A stretch of 64,000 nucleotides of DNA from Ectocarpus siliculosus. Taxonomy: Eukaryota; Sar; Phaeophyceae; Ectocarpales; Ectocarpaceae. Where the stretch lies: contig FN649738.1 of NCBI GenBank assembly GCA_000310025.1, positions 799,563-863,562 of the forward strand, written 5' to 3'. Positions 10,453 through 21,180 of the stretch are shown piece by piece; position 1 is the stretch's first letter, and each line of letters opens with the position of its first letter. Position numbers and translations under genes: made by a program. The notes beneath the pieces are model-generated. The model ran no database searches. It worked only from the letters and a program-made list of their open reading frames with translations, and was not told where the DNA came from.

Positions 10453-13007
10453 TCATGACACCACTGGGCGGAATTCGAAAACCTCTTTCCAACAGAAATG
10501 ACTTGACCCGGTCTTCGCCACCCCTCCTGTTGGGGGAATAACTGATCCGGGGGGGGTATCTCCGTTACGGCTGGCGAGTGCCACAGCTACACACGAGCCG
10601 GTTGGCGTGGTGCCTGTACAACAACCCCGCTCTGGAGGAATTAAATAGACCGGCATGGCTACACAGCGCGGTCCAAACCAGCGAAGGGGTTACGGCGGGG
10701 CTGATAGCGGCACAGATTACTCCTTACAGACCCGTCCCGCCCCTGTAGCAAGCGGTTACAAGAGTGGCATGTCGATTGAGCCTGTACCGATAGGTGACAT
10801 GCTTGCCTCAGTTGCTTGCGTGCCGGGCGGCCCCCTACCTTCTCAACCGTGGGCAAACAAACACCTTCGCTTGAAATGGACGCCTGGGATAAGAGGGTTT
10901 TCCCTCACCTACACAGGCGAACTCTTCGTTGCACAGGTTGAACACGCACTCCTCCTTGACATTGGTGTGAAGGTTGTCCCCCTCGCAGCCAGCGTTCTCG
11001 AGGCAAAGCAGAGCGTCTGGGTAGGCGGATGTCGAACTGCATCGATCGATCGGTCAACGAGAACGACAGCCCCGTTGTGCATCAGGTTAGTTTTCTATCG
11101 TCGTAAGATGCGTGGGGGTGTACTCATGTAACGCGACAGCCGTTCGATCTTTGACCTCGCATCCCTCCCATATTGCAGTCGCGTTACACGATGGGATACG
11201 CCAGCCTATACTGGTCTCCGGATGCACCTAATACAGAATGTCGTGATACACCAACGAGGCACACACGGATGGCCAGAGGCCAGGTTATGGGTAGGTTTGG
11301 CACCGACTACAACCTGGGGTGGGGAGGTTGCACGCCGAAGTGTAGAGCTACTCGCGTAATCTCGGATGGTGGCGTTACTCCAACTAGCACGCCGGGCTGG
11401 CAGCGCAGGCAAACAACGTGTTCACGGTAGACCCCGCCCTCCCAGCCTCCCAACCCCAACCCCAACCTCTGCAGGTTGTCATCGGTGCCCCGGCCTTTCC
11501 CTCTGGCCACGAGTGATATTTTGACCAGTGACTCGGCTGGGTTTGGGCCCAATTGAGGGCAATCAATATCGACACGTTGCCATTTCGTCGACATCGTCAT
11601 TCTGTATGGAAACAGCGACCTGCCGTTCCGTCCCATGCATAGACCTTTTCCCAATCGTACGGTTACCTGTCGAGTGATCTCTGGTTGTCTGGGTCCTCAA
11701 ATACCGGGCAGCAGGTCGGGTCTGGCTGCACCGTCAAAGTGTTCATCCTGTCCAATTGTGTTTGAGACACGATGAATTGTGTTGGACGATGTACGACGTT
11801 CGGGGTGGGGTTGGCCTATTGTAATGTATTTATCCCAACAAAGCGCCTTGCCGAAGGGATTCGGTGTTACTGATGTAGGCTCTCAAGTACGTATGGTGAT
11901 TCATGCGTGAAAGCGTTCCGTAGCACGATATGCTACCTGCGGTGAAAGGTTTGCAAACGGGTGCTGGTTGTCGCCTTTAATACCTTGAGGGAGGTACTGT
12001 AGGAGGAGTCACCATGCGTGTCTCGTTTACTGCCTTCGCTCAAACCAATGCGGTAGCTTTGTACACGAGGTGGGTTTGTCCCCTTTCGAGACGTCCCCGC
12101 AGAGACGCAGGGAAACGCGATCAACGCGTAAAGGTTTTCGATGTCACGACGTTATTTAATATATTTCGTGTGTGTTCTTCTACGTTGCTTGTACTATCAT
12201 CAAGCCGGCTCCCGAGGAACGAAACCGATCGCGGGCATCGCGGTTCTTGTCAATGCGCTGGTTGCCAAACGAACCAATAACCCGCAAACTACACTCATTT
12301 TGGCGAGTATCCTGAGAGCTACTGGTAAGGTTATCCACTGCTTCACTCGCAATGACCCTCTCACCCGCAGCCGCTTGGCACGTTATGGGATGCGTTTCCC
12401 CTCAGTGTTTCCAGACACTCGAACGCCTGAGCAAGACAGCGGTCAAAACGGGAAGTTGGAATTGGCACAGTAGTAGATACCGTCTGTGGCCAATGTACAG
12501 GGTTGTTTGGCCACAAAGAAGGCAGAACAAGGTACCCACCAACCACTCTGCCCGGACGAGTGTCCAGTCCTAAGCACGCTGTAATGTAGTTAGATGCCTG
12601 AAAAAGAACTTCAGCTGTGCTGTGCTGATGTTGTTGGTGGTGATGGTGTTGTTGTGGTTGTTAGAGGGGTTGATTTTGTCATTGTTTCTGCTCGTATTGA
12701 TATTGTTGTTGTCGTCGTCGTCGTCGTCGTCGTCATTCTCTTCGTTGTCATCGTTGTCGTTGTTGTTGATTTTCCACCCGCAAACGCGTCACGATCTCCG
12801 GTTAATATTCTGAACGACCAAACGTACTCTCGACCCCACTAAAAACAACTTACAGTGCACATGAGTCGGTAACCCATTACACTAAACACTCAGCCGGATA
12901 AACGCTTACCTCATTGTACTGGCAGCCGGTGCATTCGAGATACAAAGGGCCCATATTCCCGCCGCCCACCTCGTAGCAGTTGGACGCATAGTACGTGCCG
13001 ATGGTGC
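10453..13007 (-). CDS. Cysteine-rich, probably secreted protein (partial gene model)
   Basis: Three exon-like minus-strand segments share a high Cys content. 13007-12910 has acceptor CCCAG and donor GAG|GTAAGC and contains YYASNCYEVGGG and LECTGCQYNE. 11016-10909 has acceptor CCCAG and donor GTAG|GTGAGG and contains LLCLENAGCEGDN and EECVFNLCNEEFACV. 10631-10453 has acceptor CTCCAG, contains RGCCTGTTPTGSCVAVAL, and ends in a stop. The last two join in phase (1 nt + 2 nt). The bridge between 12910 and 11016 needs at least one more exon, since the phases differ. A candidate near 11310-11256 contains SGHPC. The first exon and signal peptide are not found. Spaced cysteines suggest disulfides in an extracellular domain, but no family is recognised. 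Intron acceptors have good pyrimidine tracts. Confidence 0.45.
11118..11170 (-). repeat. Diverged copy of a dispersed repeat (family also at 22747, 22849, 40820)
   Basis: The plus strand reads GTGTACTCAT and ends TTGACCTCGCATCCCT, matching both ends of the copy at 40830-40885 with changes and a short deletion between. Seen by direct comparison. Confidence 0.55.
12620..12775. repeat. Mixed GTT/GTC trinucleotide microsatellite
   Basis: Interrupted TTG, GTT and GTC units, with the purest (GTC)n part at about 12708-12735. It falls inside the span of the cysteine-rich gene, in presumed intron. Confidence 0.85.
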
Positions 13008-13111
13008 CTGGGACAACGATGTCAAGAGGCAAGGGGTTATTCGGACGAGGTGCAAGAAAGACCAGGAAGCTCACGGGTACTAGAGAAAGAGTTGAAGACA
13101 GACAGACAGGC

Positions 13112-13150
<39 letters not shown>

Positions 13151-16100
13151 AACAAGGATACCAGAAAACACGCTACTTCATTATGTATGTATGTCGTACT
13201 GCCGGTCGGTTGATATGGACGACGATCGCTTTCAACTGCAATATTACGCGTAAAGTACATGCATATGCATGTGGCACATCATGTATCTCCTGCTCTACTC
13301 GACGGATATGCCGTTCACAAAGTCTACGACAGACCTGGCGCAGCCGCTGCACTGCGCGTGCGTTTGGCTATGCTCGGCGGTGTACAAGTAGTTGATACGA
13401 AACTCAAACATTGCCATTTTACATAGATGGCAGCTTTTTGGATTCAAAAGGTGGCGGAAGGTATGCCGGATCCCGATGAAGATAGGCTGCAGTTTGTGTA
13501 CAATTCGGGTGTTCTCTGGCGTGGGTGCCCGTGTCTCATATCTACTTTCTATACTCTACAGCAGACCGTGCGGAGAGTTTGTACCGCAACATACGACATG
13601 AACACACATCGAAACCATGACACGCCGCGCACCTCGTACAGATCGGCAAAACATTGCTGCAACGCAACACAACAAGGTCCGTGAAGAGCCCGGGGGCATG
13701 ACGTGTCTCCAAGTGGTCCTCGCCGAACGGTGACGACATCGCCGCCTTCTTCTACGGGCGGACGACATCGATGCTCCCTTTGAAGAGCTGTCAACTTGCC
13801 GACGTTTGTGCTTACTCGTCGGCATCGTTTGCTTAGTTGATAGAGTCGCTGAGAGATCGCCAGAGCTGTGGTGCCTCAAACAGAGCAATACAGAGCAGCA
13901 GCAAGTCACAAGAAAAGATGTCGATGAAGGATTTGACACGCTCGGTGGAGGATTTTACGCGCTCGGTACTCTGACTGACAGTGTGTTGTACAACTCTGTA
14001 GTCGATTGCACTATTTAATGCATACTACATAATCGAGGGTGCTGAAACCGCCGGAGAGTGAAAACGCCTCCTGCAATACGTTGCGCTGCGAAGAGGTCTG
14101 CACACCGTCCCATGTACTCTAGCTTTCATGTCTATTATAGTTCACAAAAGAAATCACTTCTACTTTAGCTGGTACTGCTCGTAGCTGCGTGCACTGAATG
14201 CACCATCGCTGAACTATACAAACTAGAGAGGGTAGAGAGGGAATTGCAAAACCCGCCCGCGTTACAGTTGAGGGCTCATACCCTAGAAGGAGAAGGGCGA
14301 AGACGCGTACTCGTTATGGGGTATCTCAAACCCCAGGATTTCTCGCTCAGTTTTTCTGTGTGTGCGGGGGGTGCGGAGGCTTCCTTAAAGTATGCGTATG
14401 ACGTGTGTGTGTCTTTCGTGACCTCGAGCTCTATTGTTAGTTCCAAAGGGCCTATGATAGTTCCAGGACGCTCTTCGAAAAACAACAGGTGGACAAGGAC
14501 CACCGCACTCATAAGGGGGGCTGCTGGCTCGTTACAGCCATCCATCCGATTTCCACGGACAGGGGGGATTTCTCGACGCACGTATGGTGTGTTTTCATTT
14601 TTATTCTTATTCTTGTATGGCTCGTCCGTGCGTGAGAGCAAAACGCAGCAGCGGCACGGTGATGAGCAAAAAATCAATTTGCCGCATCTCTGAAGGGAGA
14701 AAGAACGAAGGCGATCAACTACTTTGTACATAAAACAGAAACTGAACGACCGCTGAGAAACACGCTCGTACGAAAGATTAGACTCGAATGCATGAAATCG
14801 GGAACAGTCGCGATCCTCGAGGCAAAAAGCCTTGCCCCCTGCGTCGCCCAGCACGCCATTCCTCCGTGCACGTCACGACACAACATTTTTGTTTTTGTTT
14901 TCCACTGAGAAAACAATCAAAATAAATATATTTGACGGGTACATTACATTTATACCTTCACGGCAGAACACGCAAGTGACCGACACACCCTCCCCCGTCT
15001 CCCTCACAACACGCGGCAGCTCGCCAAAGATCACCAACCGACAATCAACACTACATACTTTACAGGAAATGGATACTGGCATGTAGAAAGACACCTCCGG
15101 CCTTCGGGGCACGTGCTGCTACCTACACACATGCCGCGCGTCCGCTCAGGTTCATCCTCCGATCAACGAATATGCATACTACAACAAACAGCAGCGCCAA
15201 TTATCGGCGGCAAACCTTCACACGACGCGAAGCAGTGCAAGCAAACGCTACAAGGTGCTACGAAACAAGACATAATGGGGGCGGTCACCCGTGAGGTTCA
15301 ACAACGAACGGGGGCAGAGACCTTTCTCCTGACCAACCACCTCTCTACAGCAGCAACAAAACGAAGCTGTAACAAAAAACCGCTGACGGGGAGACCGAAC
15401 GCTGCACCTTCTTCCCCTGGAGCTTTAGATACGGCGTAACGACGCCAAAAGTCGCGGCTCAACTTTCAACACCCCCCTCCACACGAGACGGGTCGATCTA
15501 GAAACGTGCTGCCCGTCCACATACACACACATGTCAGCTGGTGTGTCTTCGATCTATATCCCACGTCCAAGCAGGCAATGGATTGGAACGAAAAGTCACC
15601 CAGGGGGATACTGTTCACAAACACCCACACATAAGCCCTGCCTTGTGATAAAAAGATCCCCGAACATTTTCGTCAGTTCACCGTCTTCGACGTTCATGGA
15701 AGCGAAGTTGCACCGGCAGTTGGAAGTGCGGGATTCCTTGCGAAACCTCTTTACCGAGCAGATGTACTATGGAGAATTATAAATGCTCGTTGAGGGCATG
15801 AAAAACCAAAACGAGAGGGATCATTAGCCGTCGAGATCACGCCCATCCTGATGCCGGCGACCATGCTTCCCGCCCCACCCAAGAGACCTGGTGTGCGCTG
15901 GGAAAGTTTCGCCGCGCATCATCCACCCACAAAACACTGCTGTTTCGCGAGCAGGCTACCGGTCCCCGACAGCCGATCATCGATGACTCCATTACCTAAG
16001 TTTTGAATCCAACAACGGAAAAAAACGTCACAAGAAGAAAAAAAAAAGGACGAGGCAAGAAAAAAAGCCTCGCGCGCGCCAGCTACGGTGCTGTGTAAAA

Positions 16101-16228
16101 AGGTAGGTTACCACGAACGAACACACATCAAAGGAGACAAAAAGTACACGCCTTGCCTGGGCATCATCGATCGACCCCCCCCCCCCCATGCCCCCTGGCA
16201 AGCACGCACCCCCACACGCATGATCTCA
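13008..16228. other. Intergenic or unmodelled stretch; no firm gene
   Basis: It probably holds the missing 5' exons of the cysteine-rich gene. A segment near 13330-13390 (minus) contains AQCSGCARS, but its phase does not fit. A 192-codon minus frame at 14276-14854 has no recognisable features. An (AGAC)n tract lies at 13099-13150. The 3' region of the four-span protein gene lies at the right end. Confidence 0.4.
13099..13150. repeat. (AGAC)n microsatellite
   Basis: About 12 AGAC units, two imperfect. A similar GACA/GAGACA class recurs at 32231-32262 and 33133-33300. Confidence 0.95.
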
Positions 16229-19200
16229 TTATCGGATGGGGGCCGCGTGGCTGCCTCTCGAGGCGTGCTGTTGCCTCGCAGGGCGGTCACCGTAGTCCGA
16301 GTACGTGTCGGAGTACGACGGCGCGTGCGAGTAGCGCGTCTCCGACTCGTACCGTGAAGACGTTCGGTCCTCCTCGCTCTCCTCCACGATCATCTCCAGG
16401 TCGGCCGGGCCCGCGTACTCCGACTGCATGACGCTCAGGTCGTCCTGCATCTCCGGGTCGTCCTTGGCCTCGTAGTCGCTCGAGGCGGTGTCGCTGCCCG
16501 CCGCTGCCGCCGCCGCAGCAGCCGCGGCAAGGGTGGCCTCGTCCTCCTCCATTACGGCCGCGGCCTTCGCGGCCTTCGCGGACTTGGGGAGCGGGTACGG
16601 TCGGATCATGGTGGCGGCGCCGTTGTAGAGGGGGTTCTCCGAATCGTAATCCGGGTCGCCGTCGGTAGCAAGAGCCTTACCAACCACCATCTCCACCTGA
16701 GAATAGGGCAACAACGAACCAAGCACGAGCGATGTTTGGGGAATCGAAAGGGTTAGTTAGGTGGGGCGGGGATTTGAGCTGCGGTGATGCATGGTGCTGC
16801 AGCCTACGAAAAACGCAGTTCTTCCTCTTGTCGGTTTGTGCATTTTCATGCAAAGGAGTTCCATCATTTTGTGGCGTAAAAACAGCAGAGCTTTTTCATG
16901 CAAGGCCTGAAAAAAGTGCAGCGGTTAAAGATAGTGGCGTGGGTTTCGACGGAATGGAGGCATGTTCACGGCTGTGCTGGTCGTCCCCGCTGGGTGTAGC
17001 TGGACAGCGGGACACACACAGCTCAATTCGTGCACGCACGCCCTCTAATTCATCCCCAACAACCGCAAGACATGAGATCCGTCATCAGGAGAGGGAATAA
17101 TGCCACCACGGGATTTTGGTACCTCTTCGCCAAAGCTGGCTTACGCGAGAAAGCAAGGCTATGTCAACCGTGTCAGGTAGAAACCACTGACTGGACAACC
17201 CAAAAAGAGACACCCAGGGAACCATGAAGAAATAATCCACTCTGTTCCAGAGAAGCCAGAACGTACGAAGCGAAGGCATGGCGTTGACCAAGGGTTGTGC
17301 CCGTCAGGCACTGCTGTCTCACGAAACCTCACGCAAAGCGCCACCCACAAGCCGCTCAACATTGGCCGGTGGCCGGTGGCCTATCCGCCCAAGACGCAAC
17401 AAGCTTGGGCGACAAAGGAGGAAATGTCTCGCTTGTACCTATCGAACACACGCAAACAACCAAACTACAAATGTTGGAAAGACCGCAGAATGAGTCCCTC
17501 GAAAACCATCTCCGAGCTCTCACCTCCACAACTCTCGGCTTAAGCACAACGCCAGTAGGGTCCATGGATCCGTCCAGCACGCCTTCCACGGTGGGGGCCT
17601 TCCAGACCATGTACAACGTCATCAACAGGAAAAGCCCAACCTTATTGGGCCGCGCGAGAAGGTGTAAGAAAGGGGGAAGCAGAGAGGTGCAGCGGGAAAA
17701 AAAATAAGGCTCGACCAAGCAGCATCAGAAGGGGGGGGGGCATTTGACTGGGAGTGTTGTTCCGCCGTGTGACAAATCGTCCTCATTCCACTGCTGTGAG
17801 GTACGTCGGCTACAGCCTTAAGCCACACCCACATACTCAAACACGGTGACGTCTCCACCCAAGAGAAACAAATGTTGTAAAACCAAAAGATGATGCTTAC
17901 TGCCTTGTCAGCACCATTACAGGTGATGAAGGCGTGGTGCTTGTACGTCGCTCCTCTGCCCATGTTCGAACGACCAACTCGTTTCACAAGCGCTGTGAGG
18001 ATATCTCCCATCCCGGTTCATAACAAATATCATGGTGTGAACCGGCCTCTCACCTGGAAAATACCCAACATCATCGGGAGGCCGGGCCCTGTGAAAGTCC
18101 ACGGCCTAACGGGGCAGAACGTTTGAAGACCTGCCGCGTCATCGTCCGCAGTCTCGCCCCAGCATTCATCAAACAAGATCTGAGGACAGCGATAGAACGG
18201 GAATCGGGTTATTATTACACATGCATGTCCGATGTATGAGCAGTACATGGACCTGTGCGTGGGATGGAATCCTATTTCGGGCAAATAACCGGCGGGCGGG
18301 CATGGCGTGTTCGTTGGACGCCAAGTTGCCAATTTGGAAACTTTTTACTTTTGCTACTTCAGGGGGGGGAAACCAAAAGCACTTAAAACACTTGAAACGT
18401 GACATGGACATGATTTTCCCCCCCCACCAAACCATCATCAGCATGTACCCTCTGGTGTACCGTAAGAGTCGGAGAGATGGCACCCCCGTGTTAGCGTTTT
18501 TGTATAGCTTATTTCTCCACAAACCAGGGGGGTACTCTACCACTGCCGAAAAGGGTAGTTTTGGGAACATCTCACCGAAGGCGTTCCTGACAGGTATCGG
18601 TTGGAGTTCGCACCCTCCTAGTTGTGGAGAAATACGACATAAAAAAAAAACGCTAACACGGGGGTGCCATCTCTCCGACTCTTACGGTATGTATGCATTC
18701 ATGCTCCCCAGCATCGACAAAAAATATGAAAAGCTCGGGTCGATCTATCCGTTCATGGTGTGGCGTGCCTTCTTTCCGAAAAACCATACACTTGCCCCAA
18801 GAAATTTATCGCTGTTCTGCCGCTCACTGAAAACTATCGTCTTCTTCCCAGGCTCCAAACGAAAATCTGCCGTTCCTATTGCCGCACGCTAGTCTTTGTT
18901 ATACTTAGCCACATTTCCGGCCTCAACATGAAGAGAGAGTGCGCAGTGCGAAATGCCTTGGGAGGGAGGCAGGAGGCAAGCCCGCTCCGTTGTTCGTTGC
19001 ACGCTTCTCATTGACGTATGGAACTTTTTCTGAATATTTGAATTTTGATATAGGCGAAAGAACCAGAATTAACTTAAGACTAGACGAGTGAGAGAGGAGC
19101 AGCGTACACTTCTACTGAGATTCAAACACGCCTTGCCGAGCCACGTCTTGACAAGCCTACCGGGTGTGCATAGATGCCAGTATGGGCTTCAGCCAGCTGG

Positions 19201-20632
19201 CAAGCGCGAAGCATACCGGGCCAACTAACCGCTCGCGTCACAACCAAAAAAGCATCCCGGATGGGATGCTTATGTGGCCCAAAAAAAAACAGAAGCGTTA
19301 TCGGCCGCGCGCGGCACGAGGCACGACGGCACCATCTGCTTCCCAAACTTTCGGAGATACGAAGGCCGCCGGTATTCTGGCAGAGGGTTCACGTGAAACG
19401 CGCCACCTCCGCGTGCGATCATCTATGTCTGTTGTGCTTTGCTACACCGCCGCCATCTCTCAGCGCACGCTTGTGCCTACACAACGAAAACACCACACAA
19501 AGTGTCTGGCGTGTCTGGTGTGTGCGTGTAACAAAACGAACAAACGCAACAGCAGGGGATGAGGGAGGGGTCTCGGGCAACAAGAACTTGTGCGAGAGTC
19601 TGCTGCTGCTCGAGAAGCAACGTCAAGAAGAACCGTGGATGATGACTGCCTGCTGCCTGCATCACGAAGGCCGTGCTGGACACAACAACGCTCTCGCTCT
19701 ATAACACCCGGCAACCATGAGCTGGACGGGGAACGTAGTCTAAGGGGTCGGCAAATCGAACGACGCACACACGGAATACTAAAAAATAGCGAAAAACTTT
19801 CGTTGACGAAAAAACACTATAATAATAACAGCAAGACATGTCTTGTCTGTTCCCCAAAGAGACACAGCAAAGAGGAGGCTCTCACGTTCTCGAGTGCAGT
19901 GGTGAGCGCCTTCTGCTCGTCCCCGAACCGTCCCTCGATGAGCCACCAAAAGCTTACGATCGCCGCCGCGGTGCCCACGCCCACCAGAAGGTTGAGCCGG
20001 GTCATCAGGGCCAGGCCGATGCTGCAGTGAGAACCGTTGCTCAGATACGAAGCCTTGAGCATCTTGTACGTGAGGATGGAGAAGAACGTCAGCACCACCT
20101 GCATGGCCACCACCCCGCCGCCCGCCTCGGACCCGCCGTTGGACTCGTCCGCCTGGGTGGGGTTGTCCGTCTTCTGGAACTCGCCATCCAGGGGGTAGAC
20201 CTCATCGAAGAAGTAGAGCGACCTCTCGTTGTCGAGATTGAGATCGTCGTCGTCGAGAGCGGGGTTCGCTTCGTAGAAGGCCGTGGCGATCGGGCACCCC
20301 ACCGTGTGCACCAGCTTGTCGTAGGTGAACTCCTTCCAGCCGATGCTGACCTTGGCGAAGTCCTGCCCGAAGACGCACGAGGACGACGCGCCCGCCGTCG
20401 TGCCGGTGCCGGACAGGGAGCTGGAAGAGACGATCGGTTGGCCGGTCGTTGCCGCCGCCTCCTGCTCCACAACGCATGTGCACCGGTCCATCTCCCACTC
20501 GAAGTAACCCTTGCTGACCCCCAGGATCACCGACGGGAACATGGCCAACCCGGACAGCGTGTAGCCCACGATGGCTACCCGGAAAAACGTGCGCCCTACC
20601 GCCACAACGGCAGCATTCCCGGCCCCGCCCAT
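16229..20632 (-). CDS. Four-span membrane protein with acidic, Tyr-rich tail (485 aa, 4 exons)
   Basis: Exons on the minus strand are 20632-19886, 18179-18054, 17640-17524 and 16696-16229. All junctions are phase 0, with donors GTGAGA (three times) and acceptors CTCAG, AAG and CTCAG. Hydrophobic spans fall near residues 15-38, 174-196, 213-233 and 281-303. The fourth is formed only when exons 2 and 3 are joined (LPMMLGIFQ then VGLFLLMTLYMVW), which supports the model. The first loop (about 39-173) has Cys at 51, 53, 86 and 113. The tail (about 331-485) is acidic, has an Ala run, and ends with many Tyr in short Ser/Tyr or Asp/Tyr contexts. I recognise no named family. The topology recalls tetraspan proteins, but the tetraspanin CCG signature is absent. 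The gene is divergent from the next one, 548 bp away. The exon 3 acceptor (AAG) is the weakest point. Confidence 0.72.
18459..18688. repeat. 43-bp perfect inverted repeat with 144-bp spacer
   Basis: 18459-18501 and 18646-18688 are exact reverse complements, beginning ACCGTAAGAGTCGGAGAG on the left. A run of A abuts the inner side of the right arm. It lies in intron 1 of the four-span protein gene and would fold into a strong hairpin in RNA of either strand. It resembles a small foldback or MITE-like element, but no flanking target duplication is obvious. Confidence 0.85.
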
Positions 20633-21180
20633 GGTGGGTGGGGAACGGCGCTAAAAAGTTCCCTCTTCCTTCCCTCTGCCACGCACAGCAGCAGCAGGTC
20701 ACACCGGTAGTGACGGCCACGAGATTGCCACCTGTCCTTCTCCCCCTCTCTCTCTTTCTCTCTCTCTCGCTTCTGGTGAGGGTTCCTGTAGGGGTCTTCT
20801 CTCCTCCGTACAGCCAAGTGTGGGGTGCGTGCGTGAGAGGGCCTGCGGCGTGTGGTGGTGTTCCTCTCAGTACGCTCTACGGGGATGTGAGAACAAGGCA
20901 GCCCGCAGTGACGACTTGCTAAACTGCGAAGTGGAACAAATTGTATTTCCGTGGGACCCCTATTTGCATTAAATGAATTGTTTCTTTTGACAGAACCCGG
21001 AGGACCCCCTATAATAAAATAATTCGGCGATTCGGTGATTGGTGGACCCCGTCATGATTTCGCGGCACCCCCCCTTGCAGAGTTGCGGCGCATCTGTGCT
21101 GTCAACCGACCGAGCAGCCGAGCAGCGGAGTAGTCGCTGCTGCTGCTGTTCTGTGCTGCGCAGCTACCACAACGCACGAT
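20633..21180. promoter_or_regulatory. Shared divergent promoter region between two membrane-protein genes
   Basis: The start codons of the minus-strand four-span protein (20632) and the plus-strand type I protein (21181) lie 548 bp apart, facing away. The region contains a CT-rich tract at about 20742-20770. It also has an AT-rich patch, CTATAATAAAATAATTC, near 21009, about 170 bp upstream of the plus-strand start. Promoter function is inferred from arrangement only. Confidence 0.5.

Noticed and set aside
17942-18000. Extra exon of the four-span gene (segment with RSNMGRGATYKHHAF)
   Set aside because: Its possible acceptors give the wrong phase for the flanking exons, and skipping it creates a continuous fourth membrane span.
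19838-20710. 290-codon plus-strand frame opposite the four-span protein
   Set aside because: It is a shadow of exon 1 of the four-span protein. The minus frame has membrane spans, a start and a splice donor, while the plus frame has an implausible Arg/His-rich composition.
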